Notes under the pieces: model-generated
Database searches by the model: none
Told to the model about the DNA's origin: nothing
The model's input: the letters and a program-made list of their open reading frames with translations, nothing else
NCBI RefSeq assembly: GCF_002007605.1
Contig: NZ_CP019799.1
Coordinates: 806,001-870,000 of the forward strand
DNA length: 64,000 bases
Origin: Cellvibrio sp. PSBB023
GTDB lineage: Bacteria; Pseudomonadota; Gammaproteobacteria; Pseudomonadales; Cellvibrionaceae
Direction: 5' to 3'
Translations under genes and position numbers: made by a program
Part shown: positions 1-10,948 of the stretch, piece after piece
Numbering within the stretch: the stretch's first letter is position 1
Layout of the letters: the number at the start of each line of letters is the position of its first letter

Positions 1-1
1 T

Positions 2-277
2 CTTACTGTATACCTTGTTACTACTCCTGAGCTCACTTATGAGCAATGGCAATCTCTTTACAGTCAGTTGTGGATGCGTGTGTTCACGCTGGCAACACTT
101 CTTTCTTTTATATCTCATGCGTGGATCGGTTTGTGGGTTGTATTAACCGATTATTTAACCACTCGCCTGTTAGGCTCCAAGGCAACTTTTTTACGTATAT
201 TGGCCCAGATAGTCCTGGGTGCTGTTGCATTGACCTATCTCATATGGGGTATTCAAGTAATTTGGGGTGTTAACTAA
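2..277 (+). CDS. sdhD: Succinate dehydrogenase membrane anchor subunit SdhD (5' end missing)
   Basis: C-terminal part of the hydrophobic anchor that, with SdhC, holds succinate dehydrogenase in the inner membrane and carries haem b and the quinone site. The open frame runs in from the left edge, so the true start lies outside the window. The visible part shows the family-typical sequence [13 protein letters not shown] and two hydrophobic segments. The stop codon overlaps the sdhA start as TAATG, so the two are probably translationally coupled. The identification rests on this pattern and on the sdhA and sdhB genes that follow. Confidence 0.9.
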   Translation, partial: LTVYLVTTPELTYEQWQSLYSQLWMRVFTLATLLSFISHAWIGLWVVLTDYLTTRLLGSKATFLRILAQIVLGAVALTYLIWGIQVIWGVN

Positions 278-2049
278 TGGCTAATATGCGCACGATTTCG
301 TTTGACGGTATTGTAATTGGTGGTGGTGGTGCGGGCATGCGCGCTGCGCTGCAACTGGCTCAGTCGGGCTATAAAACTGCAGTAATCACCAAGGTTTTCC
401 CCACTCGTTCACATACTGTATCTGCCCAAGGTGGCATTACCTGTGCAATTGCAAGTGCTGATCCTAATGATGATTGGCGCTGGCATATGTATGACACAGT
501 GAAAGGCTCTGATTACATCGGTGATCAGGATGCTATTGAATATATGTGTTCTGTTGGTCCGGAAGCGGTGTTTGAGTTGGAGCACATGGGCTTACCATTT
601 TCACGCACTGAAAATGGCCGTATCTATCAGCGTCCTTTTGGTGGTCAATCCAAAAACTTCGGCGAAGGTGGTCAGGCAGCGCGTACTTGCGCAGCAGCAG
701 ACCGCACTGGCCATGCCTTGCTGCATACCCTTTATCAGGGCAACCTGAAAAACAAGACTGTATTCCTGAATGAATGGTTTGCAGTTGATCTGGTAAAAAA
801 CCAGGATGGTGCAGTAGTTGGTGTTATCGCAATCAACATTGAAGATGGCGAAACCGTTTATGTAAAAGCCAAGGCAACTGTATTGGCGACTGGTGGAGCA
901 GGGCGTATTTATGCTTCTACCACCAATGCACATATCAATACCGGTGATGGTGTTGGCATGGCGTTGCGTGCTGGCTTCCCGGTACAAGATATCGAAATGT
1001 GGCAGTTCCACCCGACGGGTATCGCAGGTGCTGGTGTACTGGTGACCGAAGGTTGTCGTGGTGAGGGTGGCTACCTGATCAATGCAGATGGAGAGCGTTT
1101 CATGGAGCGTTATGCTCCTAATGCCAAAGACCTTGCAGGTCGTGATGTTGTGGCGCGCTCCATGATTCAGGAGATCATTGCCGGTCGTGGTGTTGGTCCA
1201 AATAAAGATCACGTGTTACTGAAGCTTGATCACTTAGGTGAAGAGGTTCTGGAAAGCAAGTTACCTGGTATTTGTGAACTTTCACGCACATTTGCTCACG
1301 TTGATCCTGTTTACGCCCCAATTCCTGTGGTGCCAACCTGTCACTACATGATGGGTGGTATTCCTACCAATGTTAATGGTCAAGCTTTGACGCAAGATGC
1401 CAATGGTAATGACATCATTATCGATGGCTTGTTTGCCTGTGGTGAAGTGGCTTGTGTATCAGTGCACGGTGCTAACCGCTTGGGTGGTAACTCACTGCTT
1501 GACTTGGTTGTATTCGGGCGTGCAGCCGGTTTGTACATCGAGAAAGCCTTGCGTGAAGGTATTGAGCACCGCGATGCAAGTCAGGCCGATATCGACAAAG
1601 CGATGGCTCGTCTTAACAAAATTAATACTTCCACAACAGGTGAAAGTGCGTCTGTGTTGCGTAAGGAATTGCAAACCATCATGCAGAACTACTTCGGTGT
1701 GTTCCGCAAGGGTGAGTTTATGCAAAAGGGTATTGAGCAACTGGCTGAGCTGCGTAAGCGCATCGAAAATGTTTCAATCACCGATAAAAGCAGTGCATTC
1801 AATACCGCGCGTATCGAAGCTCTGGAATTGCAAAACCTGCTTGAAGTTGCTGAAGCGACCGCGATTGCAGCGGAAGAGCGCAAAGAGTCTCGCGGCGCCC
1901 ATGCACGCGAAGACTTTGAAGATCGTGACGATACTAACTGGTTATGTCACTCCATGTATTTCCCCGCTGACAAGCGTGTTGGTAAGCGTGCGGTTAACTT
2001 TAAACCGCGCACTATGGACGCTTTCCAACCCAAAAAACGTACTTATTAA
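277..2049 (+). CDS. sdhA: Succinate dehydrogenase flavoprotein subunit
   Basis: Oxidises succinate to fumarate with covalently bound FAD; part of complex II on the cytoplasmic face of the inner membrane. The 590-residue length is normal for proteobacteria. Visible signatures are the dinucleotide-binding GGGGAG at residues 15-20, the [10 protein letters not shown] segment whose His46 is the expected FAD attachment point, an HPTG motif in the substrate domain, and [10 protein letters not shown] from His397. The start overlaps the sdhD stop by one base and sdhB follows after 15 bases, so the genes form one operon. Confidence 0.98.
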   Translation: MANMRTISFDGIVIGGGGAGMRAALQLAQSGYKTAVITKVFPTRSHTVSAQGGITCAIASADPNDDWRWHMYDTVKGSDYIGDQDAIEYMCSVGPEAVFELEHMGLPFSRTENGRIYQRPFGGQSKNFGEGGQAARTCAAADRTGHALLHTLYQGNLKNKTVFLNEWFAVDLVKNQDGAVVGVIAINIEDGETVYVKAKATVLATGGAGRIYASTTNAHINTGDGVGMALRAGFPVQDIEMWQFHPTGIAGAGVLVTEGCRGEGGYLINADGERFMERYAPNAKDLAGRDVVARSMIQEIIAGRGVGPNKDHVLLKLDHLGEEVLESKLPGICELSRTFAHVDPVYAPIPVVPTCHYMMGGIPTNVNGQALTQDANGNDIIIDGLFACGEVACVSVHGANRLGGNSLLDLVVFGRAAGLYIEKALREGIEHRDASQADIDKAMARLNKINTSTTGESASVLRKELQTIMQNYFGVFRKGEFMQKGIEQLAELRKRIENVSITDKSSAFNTARIEALELQNLLEVAEATAIAAEERKESRGAHAREDFEDRDDTNWLCHSMYFPADKRVGKRAVNFKPRTMDAFQPKKRTY

Positions 2050-2064
2050 TCGGGAGCTGAAATC

Positions 2065-2769
2065 ATGTTGAAAGTACAAGTGTATCGCTACAACCCTGAC
2101 GTTGATAATGCACCCTACATGAAGACCTATGAGATCGACACTCAAGGTAAGGATCTGATGGTGCTTGACGTTCTTGAGCTGTTAAAAGCACAGGATGAGT
2201 CACTTGCCTATCGCCGCTCTTGCCGCGAAGGCGTGTGTGGTTCTGATGGTATGAACATTAATGGTAAAAATGGCTTGGCTTGCATCAAGCCGATATCGGA
2301 ATGTGTTAAAAACAATACGTTGATATTGCGCCCCTTGCCAGGTTTGCCTGTGATTCGTGATCTCGTGGTTGATATGACCCAGTTCTACGATCAATACAAA
2401 AAAATCGAGCCCTATCTGCAAAACGATACACCAGCGCCAGCCATCGAGCGTTTGCAATCACCGGAAGATCGCGCCAAGCTAGATGGTCTTTATGAGTGTA
2501 TACTTTGCGCCTGTTGCTCAACCAGTTGTCCATCTTTCTGGTGGAATCCGGATAAGTTTATTGGTCCAGCCGGTTTGTTGCAGGCTTATCGCTTCCTTGC
2601 CGATAGCCGTGATTTGGCCACCCAAAAACGCTTGTCCAATTTGGATGACCCGTTCAGCGTCTTCCGTTGTCATGGTATCCAAAACTGTGTGGCGGTATGT
2701 CCAAAAGGGCTTAACCCGACAAGAGCGATTGGTCATATTCGCAACATGCTTTTACAGAGCGCTACCTAA
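2065..2769 (+). CDS. sdhB: Succinate dehydrogenase iron-sulfur subunit
   Basis: Passes electrons from the flavin of SdhA to quinone through three iron-sulfur clusters. At 234 residues it has the normal length. The [2Fe-2S] ligands are C53, C58, D61 and C73; the Asp in place of a Cys is also found in Escherichia coli SdhB. The [4Fe-4S] and [3Fe-4S] ligands lie in the Cys groups at 145-155 and 202-212. A preceding GGGAG lies at good distance from the ATG. A terminator hairpin overlaps its stop codon and closes the sdh operon. Confidence 0.98.
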   Translation: MLKVQVYRYNPDVDNAPYMKTYEIDTQGKDLMVLDVLELLKAQDESLAYRRSCREGVCGSDGMNINGKNGLACIKPISECVKNNTLILRPLPGLPVIRDLVVDMTQFYDQYKKIEPYLQNDTPAPAIERLQSPEDRAKLDGLYECILCACCSTSCPSFWWNPDKFIGPAGLLQAYRFLADSRDLATQKRLSNLDDPFSVFRCHGIQNCVAVCPKGLNPTRAIGHIRNMLLQSAT

Positions 2770-2783
2770 AGGTAGCGCTTTTC
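2758..2783 (+). terminator. Rho-independent terminator overlapping the sdhB stop
   Basis: A perfect 9-bp stem, AGCGCTACC / GGTAGCGCT, closes on a TAAA tetraloop that contains the sdhB stop codon, and is followed by TTTTCT. Ribosomes terminating on sdhB would sit on the hairpin. The U-tract is short, so some read-through into sucA is possible. Confidence 0.75.
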
Positions 2784-2873
2784 TGCATTTAAACTGGTCA
2801 AAAAATTGTCGCGCTAACTGGATGATTTTTTGAATATGTAAGGCTGTTTGCTGCAGCTCAGCGTTGCGGCAAC

Positions 2874-2953
2874 TTAAAAGCGGCGCTTTTAATCACAAGT
2901 TGAAAGCGTTTGGTAGCTAACCGCTAGTTGTTGATAGCAGGGGGGATACCCCC
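2874..2953 (+). promoter_or_regulatory. sucA leader with two short hairpins
   Basis: The sdhB-sucA gap (2784-2972) has no gene. It holds a perfect 8-bp palindromic stem, TTAAAAGC / GCTTTTAA with a 3-base loop, at 2874-2892, which could be an operator. A G5/C5 hairpin with an ATA loop lies at 2941-2953, just upstream of two candidate sucA starts (ATG 2955 and ATG 2973). The second could affect ribosome access. No convincing -35/-10 pair was found, so the promoter is unassigned. Confidence 0.35.
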
Positions 2954-2972
2954 AATGATTAAGGTGAGTGGA

Positions 2973-5804
2973 ATGCAAGACAGCATGATGGAGCAATTTT
3001 GGAGCACATCTCATATCTCCGGTGGGAACGCTGCTTATGTCGAAGAGCTCTACGACACGTATTTACATAACCCTAATGCCGTTCCTGAAGAATGGCGCAA
3101 TTATTTTGATCAGTTGCCTCGTGTTAACGGTGTGCTGACTCAAGATACTCCCCACTCGGTCATTCGTGCCCAGTTTGAACAACTCGGCAAGTCTCGCGTT
3201 CGCACCGTTACGGTTGCTGGCGGTTCAGTTAGCGCAGAACATGAACAAAAACAAATAAAGGTTCTGCAACTGATTAGTTCTTATCGTTTTCGTGGTCACC
3301 AGAAAGCGCAACTCGATCCTCTTGGTTTGATGCAGCGTGACGCTGTACCTGATTTGGAGTTGGGCTTTCACGGTTTGACTAATGCTGATCTGGATACAGT
3401 GTTCAATACTGGCACTTTGTTTATCGGCAAAGAGCAGGCAACGCTGCGCGAAATTATTGAAGCGCTTGAAAAGACCTATTGTGGTCACATCGGCGCAGAA
3501 ATCATGCACATTACTCCTCTGGCAGAGAAGCAATGGCTGCAACAGCGCCTTGAAAGTGTGCGCTCCAATCCTGAGTTCACCAAAGAACAGCGTCTGGCGT
3601 TACTTGAGCGCCTGACTGCCGCAGAAGGGCTCGAGCGTCATTTGGACAGTAAATACCCCGGTACCAAACGCTTTGGTCTTGAAGGTGGTGAAAGCTTTAT
3701 CCCCCTTGTTGATGCCTTGGTTAAGCGCGCGGGTACCTATGGCGCAAAAGAAATTGTGCTAGGTATGGCGCACCGCGGTCGCCTAAATGCTTTGATTAAT
3801 GTTTTTGGTAAAAGCCCGGCAGAATTATTTGCCGAATTTGATGGCAAGCGTTCGTTGAGTACTTCCGGTGACGTGAAGTATCACTCCGGTTTTTCTTCTA
3901 ACGTAATGACTCCGGGTGGTGAGTTACATATGGCGATGGCATTTAACCCATCCCATTTGGAAATCGTATCACCGGTAGTAGAAGGCTCTGTGCGTGCTCG
4001 TCAGGATCGTCGCAAAGATAAAACCGGTTCCAAAGTCGTTCCGATTGTGGTTCATGGTGATGCGGCTTTTGCGGGCCAAGGCGTGGTTATGGAGACTTTC
4101 CAGATGTCTCAAACCCGCGCTTATGGCACCGGCGGAACACTTCATTTGGTGATTAATAACCAGGTAGGTTTTACTACCAACAAACGTGAAGATGCTCGTT
4201 CTACCGAGTATTGCACCGATGTTGCCAAGATGATTGAGGCTCCGATTTTTCACGTCAATGGTGATAATCCAGAAGCTGTATTGTTCATTGCCCAGTTGGC
4301 AATGGATTATCGCTATGAGTTCAAGAAAGATGTGGTAGTGGATCTGGTATGTTATCGCCGTCGAGGCCATAACGAGACCGATGAACCATCGGCGACCCAG
4401 CCCTTGATGTATCAGGTGATTCGCAGTCTAAAGACAACACGTACCCTTTATGCAGAAAAACTCGTTGCTGAAAACGTGTTAACCCAATCTGCCGCAGATG
4501 AAATGACGACAAATTACCGTGCGTCACTTGATCGCGGTGAGAATGTAGCAAGTGGTTTGGTTAGCGAGCCGGATCGTAGTCTTTTTGTTGATTGGTCACC
4601 CTATATTGGCCATGATTGGCTGACACCAGCCAATACCGGCTGTGAATTAAAGACTTTGCAAGCTGCCGCCAACAAGATGTGTGAAGTGCCCGACGGCGTG
4701 GTATTGCAAAAGCAGGTCGAAAAAATTTACGAAGATCGCCGCAAAATGGCAGCAGGTGCATTGCCTCTTAACTGGGGGATGGCTGAAACCTTGGCCTATG
4801 CAACTCTCGTTGAGCAAGGCTATCAGGTACGTATGACCGGGCAGGATGTAGGTCGCGGTACTTTTTCGCATCGCCATGCCGTGATTCATAGCCAAAAAGA
4901 TGGTTCTGCCTATGTGCCATTAGCTAATATGGCGCCAGATCAGCCTTCTTTTGAATTGTTTGATTCTTACCTGTCTGAAGAAGCGGTGCTGGCATTCGAA
5001 TACGGTTATGCAACTACAGCACCAACAGGGTTGGTGATATGGGAAGCGCAGTTTGGTGACTTTGCAAACGGCGCTCAGGTTGTGATTGACCAGTTTATTA
5101 CCAGTGGTGAGCACAAGTGGGGCCGTTTGTGTGGCTTGACTATGTTGCTGCCTCACGGTTATGAAGGGCAGGGGCCAGAGCACTCATCTGCACGTCTTGA
5201 GCGTTTTATGCAGTTGTGTGCTGAGCACAATATTCAAGTGTGTGTGCCTACTACTCCAGCACAGGTATTCCACATGCTGCGCCGTCAGGCGATTCGCCCG
5301 ATGCGTCGTCCGCTGGTGGTAATGAGTCCCAAGTCACTTCTGCGTCACAAGTTGGCAACTTCCACACTGGAAGAGCTGGCAAACGGTTCTTTCCAGAACG
5401 TTATTGGTGATAACTCTGTTGATCCGGCAAAGGTTGAGCGAGTGATCTTGTGCAGTGGTAAGGTTTATTACACCCTACTCGAAGAAAGAACGGCTCGTCA
5501 GCAAGAGAATGTTGCATTAATCCGTTTGGAGCAGTTGTATCCTTTCCCGGAAGAGGAATTGAAGGCGGCCTTGGCTCCATTTACCAAAATCAAAGATATC
5601 TTCTGGTGTCAGGAAGAGCCCATGAACCAAGGTGCGTGGTATAGCAGTCAGCACCATATGCGCCATGCCGTTCAAGAGCTCTATGGCCGCGATATGTATC
5701 TTGATTATGTGGGTCGTGAAGCATCGGCAGCTCCGGCAGGTGGTTACATGTCGGCGCATATTGAAGAAGAAAAACGTTTTGTGAATAAAGCGCTCACTGT
5801 GTGA
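2973..5804 (+). CDS. sucA: 2-oxoglutarate dehydrogenase E1 component
   Basis: Thiamine-diphosphate-dependent decarboxylase that begins conversion of 2-oxoglutarate to succinyl-CoA and transfers the succinyl group to the lipoyl arm of SucB. The frame is open from 2928, but the ATG at 2973 gives the family-typical start MQDSMMEQFWSTSHISGG, a preceding AAGGTGAG, and 943 residues, the usual length in pseudomonads. ThDP-binding features include the GDAAFAGQG segment and the later INNQVGFTTN. The C-terminal half has the transketolase-like pyrimidine-binding domain. sucB follows after 60 bases. Confidence 0.97.
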   Translation: MQDSMMEQFWSTSHISGGNAAYVEELYDTYLHNPNAVPEEWRNYFDQLPRVNGVLTQDTPHSVIRAQFEQLGKSRVRTVTVAGGSVSAEHEQKQIKVLQLISSYRFRGHQKAQLDPLGLMQRDAVPDLELGFHGLTNADLDTVFNTGTLFIGKEQATLREIIEALEKTYCGHIGAEIMHITPLAEKQWLQQRLESVRSNPEFTKEQRLALLERLTAAEGLERHLDSKYPGTKRFGLEGGESFIPLVDALVKRAGTYGAKEIVLGMAHRGRLNALINVFGKSPAELFAEFDGKRSLSTSGDVKYHSGFSSNVMTPGGELHMAMAFNPSHLEIVSPVVEGSVRARQDRRKDKTGSKVVPIVVHGDAAFAGQGVVMETFQMSQTRAYGTGGTLHLVINNQVGFTTNKREDARSTEYCTDVAKMIEAPIFHVNGDNPEAVLFIAQLAMDYRYEFKKDVVVDLVCYRRRGHNETDEPSATQPLMYQVIRSLKTTRTLYAEKLVAENVLTQSAADEMTTNYRASLDRGENVASGLVSEPDRSLFVDWSPYIGHDWLTPANTGCELKTLQAAANKMCEVPDGVVLQKQVEKIYEDRRKMAAGALPLNWGMAETLAYATLVEQGYQVRMTGQDVGRGTFSHRHAVIHSQKDGSAYVPLANMAPDQPSFELFDSYLSEEAVLAFEYGYATTAPTGLVIWEAQFGDFANGAQVVIDQFITSGEHKWGRLCGLTMLLPHGYEGQGPEHSSARLERFMQLCAEHNIQVCVPTTPAQVFHMLRRQAIRPMRRPLVVMSPKSLLRHKLATSTLEELANGSFQNVIGDNSVDPAKVERVILCSGKVYYTLLEERTARQQENVALIRLEQLYPFPEEELKAALAPFTKIKDIFWCQEEPMNQGAWYSSQHHMRHAVQELYGRDMYLDYVGREASAAPAGGYMSAHIEEEKRFVNKALTV

Positions 5805-5864
5805 GTGCTTTTTACTAACTGACTTGATCAAATAAATCCTAGCGCTACAGAGAGATGGAATAGC

Positions 5865-7067
5865 ATGAGTATTGAAATCAAAGCCCCTACCTTCCCTGAA
5901 TCCGTTGCCGATGGCACGGTAGCAACCTGGCACAAAAAACCAGGTGAAGCCGTTAAGCGCGATGAATTAATTGTTGATATTGAGACCGACAAGGTTGTAT
6001 TGGAAGTTGTTGCTCCTGCTGATGGCAGCATTGCTGAAATCATTAAAGGCGAAGGCGAGACGGTGCTGAGCAATGAAGTGATTGCCAAGTTCGTAGAGGG
6101 TGCTGTCGCTGCCTCTGCACCTGCTGCTGCACCACAGGCTGAGGCTAAAGCAGCTGCTCCAGCCGCCGCTGCAGAAAAACTGGTTAATCCGGCCGCACGC
6201 AAGATGGCCGAAGAAAACAATGTGAACACTGCTGTTGTTGCTGGCAGCGGCAAAGATGGCCGTGTTACCAAAGAAGATGTGGCCAACCATTTGAAATCTG
6301 CTCCTGCCGCTAGCGCACCAGCCGCTGCGCCAGCACCGGTTGCCGCTATTGAAGCCGTTGGCGATCGCGTTGAGAAGCGCGTTCCTATGACTCGCTTGCG
6401 TAAGCGTATTGCTGAGCGTTTGCTGGAGGCATCCAGCACTACTGCTATGCTCACTACCTTCAATGAAGTGAACATGGCGCCAGTAATGGCACTGCGTGCA
6501 AAATACAAAGATCAATTTGAAAAGGCTCACAACGGCTCACGTTTGGGCTTTATGAGCTTCTTTGTAAAAGCAGCGGCGGAAGCACTGCGCCGTTTCCCGG
6601 TGGTAAATGCCTCTATCGATAATAACGATGTTGTATATCATGGTTATCAGGATATTGGTGTGGCGGTATCGACTGACAAGGGCTTGGTTGTTCCTGTGTT
6701 GCGCAATGCAGAAAATATGAGCTTGGCGACCATCGAAAACACTATTCGTGATTTCGGTTTGCGCGCGCGTGACGGCAAGCTTGGTATCGAAGAAATGTCA
6801 GGTGGCACTTTCACTATCACTAACGGTGGTGTGTTTGGTTCTCTGCTTTCAACTCCAATTTTGAACCTGCCACAATCAGCAATTCTGGGTATGCACAAGA
6901 TTCAAGAGCGCCCCATGGCAGTTAATGGCAAAGTAGAAATTCTGCCAATGATGTACTTGGCCTTGTCCTACGACCACCGTTTGCTGGATGGTAAAGAAGC
7001 AGTACAGTTCCTTGTGACCATCAAGGATTTGCTGGAAGATCCTGCACGTATTTTGTTAGAAATCTAA
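5865..7067 (+). CDS. sucB: 2-oxoglutarate dehydrogenase E2, dihydrolipoyl succinyltransferase
   Basis: Core subunit of the 2-oxoglutarate dehydrogenase complex; transfers the succinyl group from its lipoyl arm to CoA. Domain order is one N-terminal lipoyl domain (about 1-80) with Lys43 in ETDKVVLEV as the lipoylation site, an Ala/Pro-rich linker, a peripheral subunit-binding domain (about 106-141), a second Ala/Pro linker, and the catalytic domain ending in [10 protein letters not shown] with His371 and Asp375. The 400-residue length with a single lipoyl domain is typical. A strong terminator follows. Confidence 0.98.
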   Translation: MSIEIKAPTFPESVADGTVATWHKKPGEAVKRDELIVDIETDKVVLEVVAPADGSIAEIIKGEGETVLSNEVIAKFVEGAVAASAPAAAPQAEAKAAAPAAAAEKLVNPAARKMAEENNVNTAVVAGSGKDGRVTKEDVANHLKSAPAASAPAAAPAPVAAIEAVGDRVEKRVPMTRLRKRIAERLLEASSTTAMLTTFNEVNMAPVMALRAKYKDQFEKAHNGSRLGFMSFFVKAAAEALRRFPVVNASIDNNDVVYHGYQDIGVAVSTDKGLVVPVLRNAENMSLATIENTIRDFGLRARDGKLGIEEMSGGTFTITNGGVFGSLLSTPILNLPQSAILGMHKIQERPMAVNGKVEILPMMYLALSYDHRLLDGKEAVQFLVTIKDLLEDPARILLEI

Positions 7068-7079
7068 ACGGTTTTTCTG

Positions 7080-7111
7080 AAACGCTCTTGGCAACCTAAG
7101 AGCGTTTTTTT
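7080..7111 (+). terminator. Rho-independent terminator after sucB
   Basis: A 10-bp perfect stem, AAACGCTCTT / AAGAGCGTTT, extended inward by GG/CC with a bulge, is followed by a run of seven T. It separates sucAB from lpd, so E3 is probably also transcribed from its own promoter in 7112-7171 or made by partial read-through. Confidence 0.85.
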
Positions 7112-7156
7112 ATGTGAAGGGCTATTGCTCACAAGGTTGTAGCCGACTGTTAATAA

Positions 7157-8611
<1,455 letters not shown>

Positions 8612-8641
8612 GAGAACCATAGAGTCCTCGTTTTTTTAGGC

Positions 8642-8700
8642 GGTTCCATGCTCACAAGGCATGGAGCCATCGATAACCCAGTTGGCATGCCTATCGATAA
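8642..8700 (+). promoter_or_regulatory. Hairpin plus paired ATCGATAA repeats between lpd and sucC
   Basis: A 10-bp stem with one G-U pair and a 7-base loop spans 8642-8668 but has no T-run after it. Right behind it come two copies of ATCGATAA (8669-8676 and 8693-8700) on either side of the palindrome GGCATGCC (8684-8691). The arrangement suggests a processing or pausing hairpin and a possible protein-binding site in the sucC leader. The function is inference only. Confidence 0.3.
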
Positions 8701-8735
8701 TTGCATGTCCAACCATCGTCAAATGGAAATACACC

Positions 8736-9902
8736 ATGAATTTGCACGAGTATCAGGGTAAGCAGCTGTTTGCCCAATATGGTTTGCCTGTTTCTAAAGG
8801 CATTGCTGCTGCGACCGTTGAAGAGGCTGTTGCTGCCGCAGATCAAATCGGCGGCGATATGTTCGTCGTTAAAGCTCAGGTTCACGCTGGTGGCCGCGGT
8901 AAAGCGGGCGGCGTAAAGCTGGTTAAGAGCAAAGAAGATATTCGCGCTTTCGCTGAAAAGTGGTTAGGCAAGAATCTGGTGACTTATCAAACTGATGAGA
9001 AAGGCCAGCCTGTTAGCCGTATTCTGGTTGAAACCTGTACCGATATCGCCAAAGAATTGTATTTGGGTGCGGTAGTAGATCGCTCTTCTCGTCGCATTGT
9101 GTTCATGGCCTCTACCGAAGGTGGTGTAGAGATCGAGAAAGTAGCGCACGAAACGCCAGAAAAAATTCTCAAAGCAACAATTGATCCTCTGGTTGGTGCT
9201 CAGCCTTTCCAAGGCCGCGAATTGGCTTTCAAACTTGGTTTGGAAGGCAAGCAAGTTAATCAATTCGTCAATATTTTCCTCGGCTTGGCCAAACTCTTTA
9301 AAGAGAAAGATCTGGCTCTGTTGGAAGTTAACCCACTGGTAATTACTCCAGAAGGTAACTTGCACTGTCTGGACGCCAAGTTGGTAATCGACGGCAACGC
9401 GCTGTACCGTCACCCCGAATTGAAAGCAATGCAAGACCCAACCCAGGAAGATGCACGTGAAGCTCACGCTGCAGCTTGGGAATTGAACTACGTTGCTTTG
9501 GGTGGCGATATCGGTTGTATGGTAAACGGCGCCGGTTTGGCAATGGGTACCATGGACATCGTTAAGCTGCACGGCGGCCAACCCGCTAACTTCCTCGATG
9601 TAGGCGGTGGTGCAACCAAAGAGCGCGTGGTTGAAGCATTCAAAATCATTCTGTCTGATGACAATGTGAAAGCCGTATTCATTAACATCTTCGGCGGTAT
9701 CGTACGTTGCGACATGATTGCAGAAGGCGTTATCGGTGCAGTGAAAGAAGTTGGCGTAAAAGTCCCTGTTGTTGTTCGTTTGCAAGGTAACAACGCTGAG
9801 ATCGGTGCGAAAGTGCTGACTGAAAGCGGCCTGAACATCATTGCTGATACTGACTTGACTGGCGCAGCCAAGAAAGTTGTTGCAGCTGCTGCGAATCAAT
9901 AA
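8736..9902 (+). CDS. sucC: Succinyl-CoA synthetase beta subunit
   Basis: ATP-grasp subunit that, with SucD, makes ATP (or GTP) and succinate from succinyl-CoA. The frame is open from 8661, but the ATG at 8736 gives the conserved start [19 protein letters not shown] and exactly 388 residues, the Escherichia coli length. The Gly-rich segment [13 protein letters not shown] and the C-terminal [10 protein letters not shown] are visible. sucD follows after 12 bases. Confidence 0.98.
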   Translation: MNLHEYQGKQLFAQYGLPVSKGIAAATVEEAVAAADQIGGDMFVVKAQVHAGGRGKAGGVKLVKSKEDIRAFAEKWLGKNLVTYQTDEKGQPVSRILVETCTDIAKELYLGAVVDRSSRRIVFMASTEGGVEIEKVAHETPEKILKATIDPLVGAQPFQGRELAFKLGLEGKQVNQFVNIFLGLAKLFKEKDLALLEVNPLVITPEGNLHCLDAKLVIDGNALYRHPELKAMQDPTQEDAREAHAAAWELNYVALGGDIGCMVNGAGLAMGTMDIVKLHGGQPANFLDVGGGATKERVVEAFKIILSDDNVKAVFINIFGGIVRCDMIAEGVIGAVKEVGVKVPVVVRLQGNNAEIGAKVLTESGLNIIADTDLTGAAKKVVAAAANQ

Positions 9903-9914
9903 GGGGCGAAGAAC

Positions 9915-10787
9915 ATGAGCGTTTTAATTAACAAAGACACCAAAGTAATCTGCCAGGGTTTTACTGGCGCACAAGGTACTTTTCACTCTGAACAAGCGAT
10001 TGCCTACGGCACCAAGATGGTTGGTGGTGTAACTCCCGGCAAAGGTGGTCAAACTCACCTGGGCTTGCCAGTGTTCAACACTGTGAAAGAAGCAGTAGAT
10101 GCAACTGGTGCTACTGCATCAGTAATCTACGTTCCTGCCGCTTTCTGTAAAGATTCAATCCTTGAAGCTGCCAACGGTGGTATCAAGCTGATCGTATGTA
10201 TTACGGAAGGTATTCCAACTCTCGATATGCTTGATGCGAAAGTGAAGTGTGACGAGTTGGGCGTGCGTTTGATTGGCCCTAACTGCCCAGGTGTTATCAC
10301 TCCGGGCGAGTGCAAAATCGGCATTATGCCCGGCCACATTCACAAGCCAGGTAAAGTGGGTATCGTTTCACGTTCAGGCACCTTGACTTACGAAGCGGTT
10401 AAGCAAACTACCGACTACGGTTTCGGCCAATCTACTTGCGTAGGTATTGGTGGTGACCCAATTCCAGGCTCTAACTTCATCGACATTTTGAAGTTGTTCC
10501 AAGCTGACCCACAAACCGAAGCCATCGTAATGATTGGTGAAATCGGTGGTTCTGCAGAAGAAGAAGCGGCTGCTTACATAAAAGCTAACGTGACCAAGCC
10601 TGTTGTGTCTTACATCGCTGGTGTGACTGCACCTGCTGGTAAGCGTATGGGGCACGCTGGTGCGATTATTTCTGGCGGTAAAGGTACTGCTGATGAGAAA
10701 TTTGCTGCACTGGAAGACGCTGGTGTTAAAACCGTGAAGAGCTTGGCCGACATTGGTAAAGCACTGAAAGAAATCACTGGCTGGTAA
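9915..10787 (+). CDS. sucD: Succinyl-CoA synthetase alpha subunit
   Basis: Binds CoA and carries the histidine that is transiently phosphorylated during substrate-level phosphorylation. At 290 residues it is of normal length. It begins with the CoA-binding fold ([14 protein letters not shown]) and holds the active His247 in [12 protein letters not shown]. The start has a preceding AAGGGGCG. A textbook terminator ends the sucCD operon. Confidence 0.98.
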   Translation: MSVLINKDTKVICQGFTGAQGTFHSEQAIAYGTKMVGGVTPGKGGQTHLGLPVFNTVKEAVDATGATASVIYVPAAFCKDSILEAANGGIKLIVCITEGIPTLDMLDAKVKCDELGVRLIGPNCPGVITPGECKIGIMPGHIHKPGKVGIVSRSGTLTYEAVKQTTDYGFGQSTCVGIGGDPIPGSNFIDILKLFQADPQTEAIVMIGEIGGSAEEEAAAYIKANVTKPVVSYIAGVTAPAGKRMGHAGAIISGGKGTADEKFAALEDAGVKTVKSLADIGKALKEITGW

Positions 10788-10810
10788 TTCTTCCTGCTGA
10801 GTAATTTCAA

Positions 10811-10836
10811 AAGGCGATCTTCGGATCGCCTTTTTT
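10811..10836 (+). terminator. Rho-independent terminator after sucD
   Basis: A 9-bp stem, AAGGCGATC / GATCGCCTT, closes on a stable C(TTCG)G tetraloop and runs into six T. This is a strong terminator for the TCA-cycle cluster. Confidence 0.92.
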
Positions 10837-10948
10837 ATTGTCTAAAAAATATCTATTTGCTGGCAGCGTTAGATTTTTGTGGTGATTGGAAGATCTGTAT
10901 GGGGCCGCAATTCGTACATGAAAAACCCTTACTGTTTTTCGGTTTTTT

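Noticed and set aside
8964..9899. Long open frame antisense to sucC
   Set aside because: It mirrors the codon pattern of a certain gene, has no ribosome site and no family look; the same holds for the long antisense frames over sdhA (601-1212) and uvrB (29234-30103).
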